Positions 1 to 11,051 of a DNA stretch of 64,000 nt are shown one piece after another; the first letter of the stretch is position 1, and each line of letters begins with the position of its first letter. Position numbers and translations under genes: made by a program. The notes beneath the pieces were generated by a model. It ran no database searches. It was not told the origin of the DNA and worked only from the letters and a program-made list of their open reading frames with translations. Source of the stretch: Linyphia triangularis. Taxonomy: Eukaryota > Arthropoda > Arachnida > Araneae > Linyphiidae. The DNA lies in NCBI GenBank assembly GCA_963978545.1, contig OZ021723.1:5834273-5898272 (forward strand), given 5' to 3'.

Positions 1-1437
1 CAATGAACAAAGCAGAATAGGACCTTTTACTGATTTTTGAAAGACATTTTTTTGAAGCAATAAAACAAAATAACGAATGGAGAATCGAATATAACCATGA
101 ATATTTGCCACCAAATATTTGCATCTTTTAAAAGGTAGCCACGATTGTAATAATGCCACCAGGGACGCAATATTTAACTCCAACTTGGTTAACTTTTTAC
201 AAAATAAAAAAAAAAAAAAAAAAGAATGATCAGTGTTTGGCAAGTTATGCCATATTCGGCTAGCGGATTAATTTCAACATTCAAATTCGATATTTGAATA
301 ATTTCGGCCATTTTTTCTCCGGAAGACCAGTATATTCATATTCTACTAACAATACTCTACAGCCCATAAAAAAAAGCTCAGAATGATGTTCTATGAGGTA
401 CCTAAACATGCTATCACCGCTCGTTCCCACTTCAATTACACAAAGAGAATGAAACCAAAATGAATCACATGAGTAGGGACTTTTTGGCAGATTTGTCGGG
501 TTTCTCCTCACTCAGGTGATAAAGGATAATAAGATTATTAGATAACGGATTAATTTTACGACGTAGTTGTCTTGTATGTTAAATTGTTGGTTGCTAGACC
601 GCATGTTTAGAGTAACCTCGTGTAACCAAATTAAAAACCACGTGACTGATAGACGAAGGAGAACGAAGAAGATAAAAAGCTCATTCCAATGGAAAACGTC
701 GAAATGCGTCTGACGGAAAGTACGTGAATGCAAGAAAAATGGTGAAATATTGTTCTGCATTTGGTTGCAAAGAAAAATTCCAGAAAGGAGGCTCAGTAAC
801 CTTTCACAAGTAAGTGCTATTTTTTAAATTTTTTATTTAGTTAAGATTTTACAGTGAACTCATAAATATGTTTTTGTTTATCGCCTGAGTGAGGAGAAAG
901 CCGCCAAAAAGTCCCTACTCATGTGATTCATTTTGGTTTCATTCTCGTTGTATAATTGAAGTGGGAACTCGCTGTCTATTGATAATAATAAGTCTATGAT
1001 TTATATTAATATACTGAGAGGTGATAGCATGTTTAGGTACCTCATAGAACATCATTCTGAGCTTCTTTTTATGGGCTGTAGAGTAATGTTAGTAGAATAT
1101 GAATATACTGGTCTGCCGGAGAAAAAATGGCCGAAATTATTCAAATATCGAATTTGAATGTTGAAATTAATCCGCTAGCCGAATATGGCATAACTTGCCA
1201 AACACTGATCATTCTTTTTTTTTTTTTTTATTTTGTAAAAAGTTAACCAAGTTGGAGTTAAATATTGCGTCACCGGTGGCATTATTACAATCGTGGCTAC
1301 CTTTTAAAAGATGCAAATATTTGGTGGCAAATATTCATGGTTATATTCGATTCTCCATTCGTTATTTTGTTTTATTGCTTCGAAAAAATGTCTTTCAAAA
1401 ATCAGTAAAAGGTCCTATTCTGCTTTGTTCAGTGTCC
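1..1437. repeat. Long inverted repeat (foldback 1) around a THAP exon
   Basis: Bases 1-523 return in reverse complement at about 877-1437. The pairing is clear by eye: the poly(A) tract near 205-223 matches the poly(T) near 1215-1229, and the block around 380-415 (tcagaatgatgttctatgag) matches its complement near 1042-1061. The right arm has an extra segment near 971-1018 that the left arm lacks. The loop (524-876) is unique and carries the THAP exon described separately. The left arm runs to the window edge, so its outer end is unknown. A related foldback lies at 31834-32450. I see no enzyme gene. It could be a foldback transposon or two inverted copies of one element on either side of a gene fragment. 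Confidence 0.85.
739..809 (+). CDS. THAP zinc-finger first exon (partial gene or relic)
   Basis: The ATG at 739 opens a frame reading MVKYCSAFGCKEKF and, a few residues later, SVTFHK, where the sequence runs into a splice donor (CACAA followed by GTAAGTG at 810). This is the N-terminal part of a C2CH THAP DNA-binding domain: initiator Met, Cys5 and Cys10 as the first two zinc ligands, then the characteristic F-H-K that precedes FP in family members. The coding part is 71 nt and ends inside codon 24. From memory, human THAP1 exon 1 also ends after coding base 71, so exon length and intron phase look conserved. No second exon (FP, the Trp and the later Cys/His ligands) was found downstream here. 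Bases 524-738 would be promoter and 5' UTR. THAP domains occur in host transcription regulators and in P-element-type transposases; 24 residues cannot tell them apart. The exon sits in the loop of an inverted repeat, so it may be a captured or stranded fragment rather than a working gene. Confidence 0.6.
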
Positions 1438-1573
1438 CAGCATTCACTCCCATAAAGGACAACAGGTCTTATTAATGTCTTATATTGGCTTATTTTTGTT
1501 TTAGTGTCGATTAACTTAGATTTAAGTAGGTTTCTAAGGTCATAGAAACATCTATTAGCCATGGATAGTCTGC

Positions 1574-1660
1574 TTCATGTGATTCATTTCGGTTTCATTC
1601 TCGTTGTATAATTGAAGTGGGAACGCGCAGTCTATTGATAATAATAAGTCTATGATATAA
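1574..1660 (+). repeat. Partial copy of the foldback 1 right arm
   Basis: This stretch repeats the right-arm segment near 920-1000 (gtgattcatt through agtctatgat) almost base for base, including the extra block missing from the left arm. It shows that this extra block belongs to a dispersed or tandemly copied unit. The rest of 1438-1739 shows nothing recognisable. Confidence 0.7.
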
Positions 1661-1739
1661 ATCCACATTCCCATTAGCTGTTGCATAGTACACTTCATTA
1701 ACAAAACTCATAAACGTTGAACACTAGACCTCATTAACA

Positions 1740-1991
1740 AAACTATACTAAACTTCAACTTAACTAGACATCACTTAGACGGTAGATCGTCACAGTGCTC
1801 ATAGGTATTTAATCCATTTTGGCGGCGTGAAAGCATAATATTCGCCAAACCACAACCCTATAGAGAACAAAAGGCTATAAGGTTTGGTGAGAATTATGTC
1901 TTCACTCCGCCAAAATGGATTAAATACCTATGAGCACTGTGGAGAACTATCGTCTAAGTGATGTCTAGTTAAATTGAAGTTTAGTATAGTG
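1740..1991. mobile_element. Hairpin MITE, near-complete palindrome
   Basis: The left arm (about 1740-1852) and right arm (about 1882-1991) are reverse complements with few mismatches; both contain ctcataggtatttaatcca or its complement. Only about 30 bases remain as the central loop, so the whole 250 bp can fold on itself. There is no coding capacity. Both ends lie at a TA (actatact / agtatagt), which would suit a Tc1/mariner-type target, but the superfamily is not certain. Confidence 0.75.
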
Positions 1992-2174
1992 GCCAACAAT
2001 GGCTTTTCTGCTGACTCGTGAGCATATCCTGAATATGACCTCCAATGACCCTCCTAAATGGCAATTTACGTAATAATTCGGGAAACCTACTCGAAAGATA
2101 AGTGGGGGGAGAGTGGGTAGATAGTCCCTGCCTCTCGAAATCAATTGTAGTAATTGCGTAATTGAAGAGGATGC

Positions 2175-2947
2175 TGCGTCTGCTCTTTTGAAAATGACCA
2201 TTTTGGAAAACCGGCTGACGCCAAAGCTGAGCTCGGAAATAATTGGGTTCTCCTTTTGGGATTTTTTTCTATACTTCTGATAATTTTTTTTCTATACTTC
2301 TGATAATTTTTTTTCTATACTTCTGATAATTTTTTTCTATACTTCTGATAATTTTTTTTCTATACTTCTGATAATTTTTTTTCTATATCTGATCTTGTTC
2401 ATTGGGGAAAAAAAAAGTTTGGGAGGGGTTGATTTAGGATTTATTTTAATGGCCTACCTAATGTGTCATATTGGATGAATGTGGTAAGGGAGAATGGTTG
2501 CGGTGGTTTGGAATGGGTTTTTGGTGGTTGTTTTTTGTATTTTAAATAAGGGCGATGTTGGGTTTTTAGTTGATGTCGTTTTGTTTTAATGTAGGTCTAC
2601 TCTTTTGAAAATGACCATTTTGGAAAACTGGTGACGCCAAAGCTGAGCTCGGAAATAATTGGGTTCTCCTTTTGGGATTTTTTTCTATACTTCTGATAAT
2701 TTTTTTTCTATACTTCTGATAATTTTTTTTCTATATCTGATCTTGTTCATTGGGGGAAAAAAAAAAGTTTGGGAGGGGTTGATTTAGGATTTATTTTAAT
2801 GGCCTACCTAATGTGTCATATTGGATGAATGTGGTAAGGGAGAATGGTTGCGGTGGTTTGGAATGGGTTATTGGTGGTTGTTTTTTGTATTTTAAATAAG
2901 GGCGGTGTTGGGTTTTTAGTTGATGTCGTTTTTGTTTTAATGTAGGG
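2175..2947. repeat. Two-copy tandem duplication with a 23-bp internal array
   Basis: A segment of about 350-420 bp occurs twice in a row: first from about 2175 to 2594, then from about 2597 to 2947. Both copies start with ctcttttgaaaatgaccatt and end with the same tgatgtcgtt/tttgttttaatgtagg block. They differ mainly in copy number of a 23-bp subrepeat built on ctatacttctgataat, with about six units at 2262-2390 in the first copy and two to three at 2682-2735 in the second. No coding frame is conserved between them. Confidence 0.85.
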
Positions 2948-3548
2948 GATGTAGGCTCATTCCATTGAAAAAAGTTGTAACGAGGATACTAATTCAATAT
3001 TAATAATGTAGTATTTTATTTTGAACTTTTTATCTTATATAATAAAACTAATTTAAAGGGACTTTGTACCCCTTGTTTTCACAAAAAATAATAAAAATAT
3101 CGATTTTCTATTTTTTGCATTTTTATGATCTTTGAAACCTTCTCCTTGTACTGTCAAGTTTTTGATCCGATAACTGAAATTGTAGAAAAACTATATTTTT
3201 ATGGAGAATTTAGCATTGCTGAAATAGCTCCTTCGATGTTTCGAAAGCATTTTCCTCAGCAAATATGAATGAAATGACTTGAAATTTTTTTTTGTGCCAT
3301 TCTTAATATCCAAGATTTGACAAAAATAGACATTTATCTTTTTTTTTTTTACAAATTTAAATGTTGAAAAATACCCGTTTTTTACGCTTTTTTTATATAT
3401 AGGTACAGTAATTATCGTTTTTCTCGAAAACAATTTTATTTATTCTAAATCCGATGCCTAACACGTTAGAGTATATTACTAGGTACATTTTTTTTTCAAA
3501 AAATCAGGAAAAAATATTGAAAAATGAAAAGATAAAATTTGAAATTTG

Positions 3549-3584
<36 letters not shown>

Positions 3585-4284
3585 TTTTTTTTTTTTAATT
3601 TTAAGATTTTGAAAATTTAGAACACTACGTGAACTTTTTTTTTTTTAAATAAAATTTAGTTTTAACTTAGTAATACATCCAAATATGTAAAAATTATAAT
3701 TTTAGAGGATTAAATAATAAAAAAAAAGTTGAAATGAATAACAATGTTGACGATATTCAAAATAACAATAACATTAAATCCTTGGAACAACTTTCCCAAC
3801 AAGAAGAATTAAGTTTAAGCATTGCCTATTATATGTTTCTCTGCTATATGATCAATTGGATTTTCTATAACTAAACTACAAAAGCCAAAATAATTGTAAA
3901 ATATTGATTTTTCAAACAAAATGGAAAAATAAAAGTTATACAAGTCTTGAGTAAATTTTGAGCATTTCGATACGTGATATATTTTTAGGTATGCTGTAAT
4001 AAATTACGTATAAGTACACAAAATTACAATAAAGGTAAGCACCCACTTTTAGGAGGGTGGGATTTGGAAAAAACTGTCCCAATTAATACTGCATGGCAGC
4101 GGCTGAACCATGATAACGTGATTTATGTTGGAAAGGGAGAAAATGCTCTGAAATCTTAAGAGGGAGACGATTTGCAAGGGGAGGAGTAACTGTCACAATT
4201 AAGGTGAAAGTTTTCTAACCCCTTAACTTATCCACTATTAGGTTTTCAGTCGGTAATTTCATTGCACCAGTTATGCATAGATAA
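2948..4284. other. AT-rich stretch without a gene
   Basis: I see no coding frame, TIR or tRNA-like block here. An ATT microsatellite of about 12 units lies at 3547-3584, followed by a T-run. Several homopolymer A and T runs are present, and codon-like structure is absent. Confidence 0.6.
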
Positions 4285-5391
4285 TCTATAATAATAAAAC
4301 AAGCTGTGTGTCTGTCTGTCTGTAGATCTATAGAGACCTACTTTAAATTGGAGTAGAGCTCTGAAATTTTCAACATAAGAAGGTTTGGCTTTCTAATTTT
4401 ATGTATGTCAAACAGAATGTTAAAATTTTAATTAGTTCTTTTTTTAATTAATTTTTTTAAATAATTTATTTTTTACAAATTGACTTCAAATAGAGATACT
4501 GCTCTGAAATTTTCAAGATAAGTAGTATTAGCCTTCTAATTGGTCTTTTGAAAAACAGAATTTCAGATTTTTACTTAGTTCTTTTTTAATTAATTTTTTT
4601 AATTAATTAATAAATATTTTACAAAACGATTTCTAATAGGGCTACAGCCCTGAAATTTTCAACATAAGTAGTTTTAGTCTTCTAATTGGACTTTTGAAAA
4701 ACTGAATTTAAAATTTTTGTTTTTTAATTATTTTTTTTAATTAATAAATATTTTACAAAACGATTTCTAATTGGGCTACAGTTCTGAGATTTTCAACTCA
4801 AGTTGTTTTGGCCTTCTAATCGGACTTTTGACAAAAATAATTTTTACAATTTTAATTTGTTTTTTTAATTAATTTTTTTAATTAATATCTTTACAAAAAA
4901 CGACTTCTAATTGGCCTAGAGCTCTGAAAGTTTCAACATAAGTAGTTTTGGCCTTCTAATTTTGCTTTCCATTAACACGTGTCAAAATAATTTTAAAGGT
5001 GTGTTTATTATTGTACTAACAAGGATTTTTTTGTGTGTGTCGTGACAGGGGAGAGGCTACTAATATTAAGGCTTTACGTAGCAATTACATTTTAGTCAGT
5101 GAAGCGAGCTTATGCTTACGCAACAATTAACCTTTCAGCGAGAGAAATGAGCCTATTCTTGCATAGTAATGAACCTTTCAACGAGTGCAGTAAGCCTGTA
5201 CTTATGTGTCAATGAACTTTTCAGCTAACGAAGCGAGCTCGATTTTGCTTAGCGATGAACCTTCCTGCGAACGAAGCGCCAAAAACTGGGACCTATACAC
5301 CAGTGACGGATTTCCGCAACGCGAGGCCTCGCAGGTAGCTAAAATATTACACATGTTAAAATTTTTAAGCGAAGCACGGGTATTCCGCTTG
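4285..5391 (+). mobile_element. Helitron-like non-autonomous element
   Basis: The left end reads A followed by TCTATAATAATAAAAC, the TC start expected of a Helitron next to a host A. The right end reads GCACGGGTATTCCGCTTG followed by T; the related element at 32615-33143 ends in the same block but with a canonical CTAG. Inside are about five imperfect units of roughly 140 bp (4320-4990, each with a ctctgaaattttcaacataag-like core), then about four units of roughly 50 bp (5095-5290). A second candidate Helitron end, GCGAGGCCTCGC hairpin plus CAGGTAG, lies at 5317-5338 and matches the fragment at 7830-8003, so two Helitrons may be nested. A 62-codon frame at 5206-5394 is not convincing as a gene. 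Confidence 0.55.
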
Positions 5392-6477
5392 TAATAGATA
5401 AATTTATCAAAACTAATGTTCCCATTTTCAGGCTGTGCGTTTGAGATTACATAAAGGAATATTTTTGTGTGTGTGTAAGCTCATCAGAGTTGAATATTGT
5501 ATTCGATTGCTGAGAAATATAAGATTTCTTTTAGGTTTTCCTCAACGTGCTTGAGTTGAGGTTTTCTTCATTTTATAGTTCTGCCCTCTACTTTATACCA
5601 TGACAACTAAACAAAGCCTTTGAACTATTCTTTTTTTAACTTCGTTTTTCAACCAAATAAAACACATAGCGCAATTGTAACTAAACCATCCGTGATGATA
5701 TCAATTTTGAATAAAGGAAATATAGTTATGTATAAAAGGGAAAATGCATCATCACAAAAATGCAACTTCGAGAAATAACATACAAGATGATACTAACAAC
5801 CTAAGCACAATACACCGTCTCAGTCAACCTATGCGTAAGGTCACCATAGTCAAATGTTTAATACTGCCTTTAAATCCCTAAATACTACCCTCACCCTCAC
5901 GACATCGGCGACAATTTACTAAACGACATTCCCTTTTATCCCATCAAAGGTAATTTGAAGACATTTGCCACTTCGCAGACCAAGCGTGGAGAAGGGGGTA
6001 CTCTAACATGAGAAGTGCTATCCAATCCTATAGAGATGGACGGATTTAGAAAAGGGGATGGGGGGGGGGGGGCTAGAATAGCGGACCATTCGCACGCGAC
6101 CTGTCCACTCCGATCAGTGACTGATGGGGGTCATTACCTGATGGTCATCGTGTGTTGGGAGATAGTCACGCTTTGGCTATTTTTGGGGGAGAGGTTTCCC
6201 CCATTCGTTGCGCTCGCCTTTTCCTTTTCTTTAGGCTTGATTGGCGCTGTGAAGAAATTGGGATTTTAAAGGAAGTATTAGCATTTTGTTGGAGGAAGTA
6301 GAAGGAGACTTTGTATTTGTTGTTTTGAAGTTGTGGATGTTCACTTAGTTTTAGTTTTGGGTTTTGAAAGTCTTCGATTTTGGTAAAAATGCTCCAAAAA
6401 ATCATGTGTTGTGTGATTGTATTAACGGGGAAAAGTTTTAAAAACATTGTTTCTTGGAAAAGGGGATTGGGGAGAGG
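5392..6477. other. No recognisable gene
   Basis: This kilobase has short open frames on both strands (6015-6269 and 6166-6447, which overlap in opposite directions) but no recognisable domain, and neither frame shows coding character. A G-run of 11 lies at about 6060-6071. No repeat relationship to the rest of the window was noticed. Confidence 0.5.
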
Positions 6478-6668
6478 AGTTGGTGAGTTTGTACGTTCAA
6501 CGACCTATTTTTATGCATAATAAGGACTAATCAGGACGGGACCTATAGCTTAAGGTGGATTCCGAACCACAGCGAATATCCATGCCTAACCCGGGATTCG
6601 AACCCGGTACCTTTGACTTGCGCGACCAGAGCGCTAACCACACAGCATCAGGTGGCCACTTATACAAA
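6478..6668 (-). mobile_element. SINE family B, tRNA-derived
   Basis: On the minus strand this starts near 6660 with GTGGTTAGCGCTCTGGTC, an RNA polymerase III A-box region, followed by GGGTTCGAATCCCGG, a perfect B box. The body continues with TTAGGCATGGATATTCGC and a segment ending near TACAAAC. Two related copies lie at 45726-45896 and, decayed, at 41580-41715. The tRNA-like part lacks a proper acceptor stem, so this is a SINE and not a tRNA gene. No target-site duplication was recognised. Confidence 0.7.
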
Positions 6669-6683
6669 GGTTCTGTTCATCTG

Positions 6684-7166
6684 TATAGGTATAAAGCGTA
6701 TTGCAGCTTTCGCTGTGGGTGACGGGTCTCGATCCCAAGTCCATTGGAACTCGAGAGAGATACTTTACCGCTGTGCAAAAGAGTACTCCATTGCACAGAA
6801 GCTTTTATCTGTTATTTGAGGTCGCCACACAGTCTCCTCCCAGCGAAGAAGAAGCGATGCTGTTGATCAACGTCTGATCGGAGTTGGAGGTTTGGGATGC
6901 TTGTTGCATCGTTGTGTCCGCTTGTTGCACGCGAGTTGCGTATGTGATCGCTTGTTGCGATGCAGTTTCTATTTTCAGAAAGTGCCGATAGATGGCAGCA
7001 TGATTCGTTTTAGTCCGATTTCACCAATAAAGCGTATTGTAGCTTTCACTGTGGGCGACGGGGCTCGATACCAAGGCCATTGGAACTCGAGAGAGATACT
7101 TTACCGCTGGGCAAAAGAGTACTCCATTGCACAGAAGCTTTTATATGTTATTTGAGGTCGCCACAG
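6684..7166 (+). repeat. Duplicated 137-bp module
   Basis: Bases 6689-6826 and 7029-7166 are near-identical direct copies, about 340 bp apart; both contain ggaactcgagagagatactt and end in gaggtcgccaca. The spacer carries short repeats of cgcttgttgca. Both copies keep an open frame ending at the same TGA, but the substitutions do not look selected. The family is unknown to me. Confidence 0.7.
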
Positions 7167-7829
7167 GTATTTGCAAGGTTCCTATACAAAACTCAAAAGC
7201 AAAGAACTATACAAATTGATGGGATCTCCTCAAAGCTGGGTCACTCAGTTAGCTGATGCATAAATCAGTGACGTTAAAAAGAGAATATTAAGTAGGTATT
7301 AGGTTATATTGGCAATAAAAAATATTAATGATACAACTGAAAATGAGGAGCTGACGAATTAAACTGAACATGTCACCTAATTAGGAGAGGTCAATATAAA
7401 CCTTGTTAAATATAAATGCTTTTTATATATTCTAAATACAGGATGGTCATAAAGAAACTTTGCCGATATATGGACCTCTTGCGGCCGTTAAGTTCAACAG
7501 ATCGAGATGAGATTTCAGGTATAGTTATTCTGAGGTATGAGCTCGAAATCTTTTGAATGGCAACAAAATGGGGCTCATGGTTACAGTTATAGTTACCGAA
7601 ACACAAAATTTTCGAACGGTAACATCTACTTTTTCCTGTTACAAAATGCTCAGCCCATTCGAAAACCCTAAAAAGAACATTGAAACGGTACGTGTATCAC
7701 AAAAAACGGGAACGTTATGCACGCACAAAAAACAGCTCTGCGAACAGGGTGTCATCACAGACAATTTTATCGATTTTCTACGCTGAATATCCGGCGAGCG
7801 ACGTTCTGTGATTGGTGCCTTGTCTCTGT
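7167..7829. other. No recognisable gene
   Basis: Overlapping short frames on both strands (7406-7908) show no domain. The block beginning acaggatggtcataaagaaa at 7438 resembles the edge of a DNA transposon, but no matching opposite end was found. Confidence 0.45.
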
Positions 7830-8003
7830 CACGTGCAGTGAAGTGAGCCTGTGATTGCATAGAAATAAACTTTACGGCGAGCGAAGCAAGCCTGTACTTA
7901 CGTAGCAATGAAATTTTAAACGAAAGATACGAGCTTGGGTTTGTGAAGCGTCAAAATCTAGACACACAATGATGGGTCTTCCCAATGCGGTGCCACGCAG
8001 CTA
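7830..8003 (+). mobile_element. Helitron-like 3' end fragment
   Basis: This piece is related to 5095-5338: both carry units with gcgaagc(g/a)agcctg and cttacgtagcaatgaa. It finishes with a short hairpin (TGCG, loop, CGCA) followed by GCTAG and a host T at 8003-8004, the expected CTAG end of a Helitron. The 5' part is missing. Confidence 0.55.
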
Positions 8004-8290
8004 GTGATTATTTTTAAAATATATAATTAAGTTTTTTTTTTTAAAGTTTAAAATTCCCATTTCAAAATTAAAATTTTCTCCTAGGGGTAAGACAATTAAG
8101 TGTTAGTCTTTTATTAACAAATTTAACAAAAATCATTTAACTAAGAACTAAATAAAACAAATTTTAAAATTTTATAAAATAATTTTTTTGAAGTTAAATG
8201 GAACAACTTAAATTAATGCAAAAAACATTATATCGTCAAGTGTATTAGTTGGTGCTGCCATCTGTTGGAAATAAATTATTCTAAAAAAGG

Positions 8291-8472
8291 TTGGTTGGTT
8301 GTATTCAGATTATCTGGCGCCGTCAGCAACACGAGGGCTATAATGCGCCGAAACATTCGTCATTAGACAAGCCAACATACATTTACATACACCCATGCCT
8401 TACACGGAACTCGGAACCCGCAACCTCGTGGTCTAGAGGCTAGCACGCTAACCACTATACCGTTTCGTCGGC
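8291..8472 (-). mobile_element. SINE family A, copy 1
   Basis: This is a complete minus-strand copy. The pol III promoter head is at the right (GCCGACGAAACGGTATAGTG, then a B-box region that has gained a base) and the AACC-repeat tail at the left. It is flanked by a 13-bp target-site duplication, attctaaaaaagg, at 8278-8290 and 8473-8485, proving retroposition. Confidence 0.9.
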
Positions 8473-8485
8473 ATTCTAAAAAAGG

Positions 8486-9364
8486 ATTCTTTATCTAAAA
8501 TATACGTTTTAATAAACATAAAACAAAATTAAGTCTACGTGAAAGCATACATTAAATTGCAAATATTTTTTTTTAATAAACTGTAAACTAAATACCTTTT
8601 ATTTTGTAGGAATCACATATGTATTATGCATGCAAATATAATTCATAAACTTCATCGAAGTCAAATCTGTCTTTCACGAGATACTCTCACGTGCTTACTA
8701 TATTTCAGCAATATTCCGTACATTAGAGAATTATAAATTGATTATATTTAATGAAATTTATATATATTTTTAAATTCTACTATATTATTTCAATGATTAG
8801 TAAGCGTTAAGATCACTCACTTATAATCATTTTCTCAAAGCAGCCTCTTTAGAATTTATGAACTAAGTGTTTTAACAATTTAAGAATATTTAGTTGACAA
8901 TTTAAAGTTGTTGGCAAATATCAGCTAGTTGCTTTTGAGGCAATTGTGCATTTAAGCTATTTGGACATTTCACGATGGATTTCAGACATTTTAAGAAAAC
9001 CGTATTCCACAATTATTCTCAGATAATTCTAACTTTCAAACAAAATCAATACAACCAAATAGCTGCGTGTATTTTGTATTTATCAAATAGCTGCGTGTAT
9101 TTTGTATTTATCGTCTCCTACTTACAATATGAGCATTAATAAAAAGCTGCAGCTATCAGTGATTGCAAAATAAAAATTGAATGAAAAATTATAAATTTTT
9201 TAAATTATGTACAAATATATACAATTTTTTTTTTATAACTATATTAACGTACCCACTGAAATATATACACGTAGAACTAATAATATCTTTTTTTGCCGAT
9301 AACATAATTAGTTGCAGTTCCCGAAGTGATGCATTTTAGATTTCCAATCGCCCTTCCGACTTAT
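8486..9364. other. AT-rich stretch, one 28-bp duplication
   Basis: No coding frame or TIR was seen. The block aatagctgcgtgtattttgt occurs twice in direct tandem at about 9057-9112 with a 28-bp period. Confidence 0.6.
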
Positions 9365-9409
9365 ATGTAAGCTTACAGTCTGTCTATCATACAGACAGTA
9401 AGCTTACAT
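9365..9409. repeat. Short perfect-loop hairpin
   Basis: Two 19-base arms (9365-9383, 9391-9409), each containing the HindIII palindrome aagctt, pair with one mismatch around a 7-base loop (ctatcat). It has no obvious terminator-like T-run and no known function is assigned. Confidence 0.75.
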
Positions 9410-9461
9410 TTATAGCTTACAGGATAATAACTCCTCCATAGTGTCTAGATGGGGGTGGTTG

Positions 9462-10116
9462 CAGGGCCGTAGGCAGGGGGGGACAGACGGTAAACCCTCC
9501 CCCCTCCTATTAATTGTGTGAAATATTGTTTCTTCTTCTTCTTATCAAGGACTATGGGGACTAAGGCACCTCTGCTTAAGCATTTTATACCAACCCTATA
9601 TCCCGTACAGATCGGTAGTGGGCAGTACTGCACAGGATGTAAGCACACACTCGCAAGAGAGTGCACAAGTCTACCTATAGCCACCGAAGAGTTCATTTCT
9701 ACCTCTTTCGGTAGCTATCCGGTAGATGGCAGCACTACCGACCGTATGTGGAACTTCTTAATTTAGAGGCATCACCAAGCAGAAGATTCCACCAGAAGAC
9801 TTGGCTTTGCCACCCCCAGAGGTATTGATTTGTATGGGAACATGGAGGACTTTGCGACCATGACTGATTTAACGTGCTCCAGTCACCATTAGCGAACACG
9901 GCGGTCTTTAGTCGGTCCCAGGCCCGAACTCGCAACCTCAGGGCTCGCAACCTTCTAGTTACGAGAACGATACTCTCCCGACTGGGCTAAGCGGCCCTTA
10001 AAATATTGTTTCACTACTTCCCTTCTTTTTTTGTGTAACTTGTTATATGTATTCAATCAAATCTTCGACTATTCCCCCCCCCCCCCTCCAGGAAAAAAAT
10101 CCTGGCTACGGGCTTG
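9462..10116. mobile_element. hAT-like non-autonomous element, interrupted by a SINE
   Basis: The terminal inverted repeats are imperfect: CAGGGCCGTAGGCAGG on the left and CAAGCCCGTAGCCAGG read from the right. They are bounded by a perfect 8-bp duplication, GGTGGTTG, at 9454-9461 and 10117-10124, the TSD length of the hAT superfamily. Without the nested SINE (9533-10000 plus its TSD) the element would be only about 175 bp. There is no transposase. Confidence 0.75.
9533..10000 (-). mobile_element. SINE family C (tRNA-derived, long form)
   Basis: On the minus strand it begins with GGGCCGCTTAGCCCAGTCGG, a strong tRNA A-box region, followed by a degenerate B box (GGTTGCGAGTTC). It ends in AAG repeats (cttcttcttctt on the plus strand at 9531-9542). 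A 12-bp duplication, aaatattgtttc, flanks it at 9521-9532 and 10001-10012. It lies within the hAT-like element, so it is the younger insertion. At 468 bp it is long for a simple tRNA SINE; the middle part is unidentified. Confidence 0.75.
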
Positions 10117-10124
10117 GGTGGTTG

Positions 10125-10580
10125 CTATAGTAATAAGACTCATCGACTTAGAATAGAGGTGACGGATACAGAAAATGGCGACCTATAAGGTTACAAAACG
10201 GCATTGGTATGGGTGATGAGAAATCATTTAGTTGAATGAATCTGTTTTGATAATCTATGAAATATTGCCATTACGATAGCTGATGGTTCAGCAAGTCAAT
10301 ATTGATGTTTTTGTGCTGGATACCCTGTGAAAAATAGATATTGTCATTTATTAGATGAATGATGCTGCCATTCCAGTGATTAAGTTTTAATAAAATCGCC
10401 TTTTCATCAAATTGAAGGTGTTAATCTCCATATACTAACGTAGCTATGTTTCAAATTTCGTCCCTCTAGGTGCAGATGAGCATTCACTCAGTTTTTTTAA
10501 ATATAAATTAGAAATAATATAACGCATAAAAAAAATCTGTAATATAAATCATTTATATACATTGCTAATTTTTATACTCA
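10125..10580. other. No recognisable gene
   Basis: Ordinary AT-rich sequence. Neither strand shows a domain, repeat relationship or tRNA-like block. Confidence 0.5.
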
Positions 10581-10589
10581 GTAACAAAC

Positions 10590-10923
10590 ATCGATATAGA
10601 TAAACAACTGGATAGACTGCTCCATTGTCAATGCAAAGAGAAAAACGCGAAGGCGATTGCGAAGCTGGTGGGATGATTAACCAATCGCAGTTCACTTTTA
10701 TAGTTGGATGGGAATGCGAAAAACCTTGTCAAGTGTTAGAGTATATATTTTTTTGCACATTATTACTACTTAAGGTCTACTTTTGACATTTCTGCTGTGT
10801 ACAACCCAAAATTTTATTTTCAATCCTCGGCAATCAGTATTTTTTATCCCACCAACGACATCTGGCAACGGCTTCATTTTCCCAGCGTTAAGCAGTCTAC
10901 CCAGTTGTTTATCTATATCGATG
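10590..10923 (-). mobile_element. Mutator-like MITE, copy 1 (uninterrupted)
   Basis: This 334-bp element has inverted ends of about 30 bp (atagataaacaactggatag and its complement) and is flanked by a 9-bp duplication gtaacaaac / gtaacaaag (10581-10589, 10924-10932). Nine-base TSDs point to the Mutator (MULE) superfamily. Orientation is opposite to the copies at 19672 and 58073. At the Helitron target of copy 3 this copy reads ctacttaaggtc, so it is an empty site. It has no coding capacity. Confidence 0.85.
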
Positions 10924-11051
10924 GTAACAAAGCGCCGTGTCACCAATAAATACGACCTCGGCGTGAAATCGTTTATCACTTAATTTTTGGAAACTGCTTT
11001 GAAAGGAGCTGAGTGTCTTTTTTACTTTCGTGGTGTCTGGATTATCGCTGT

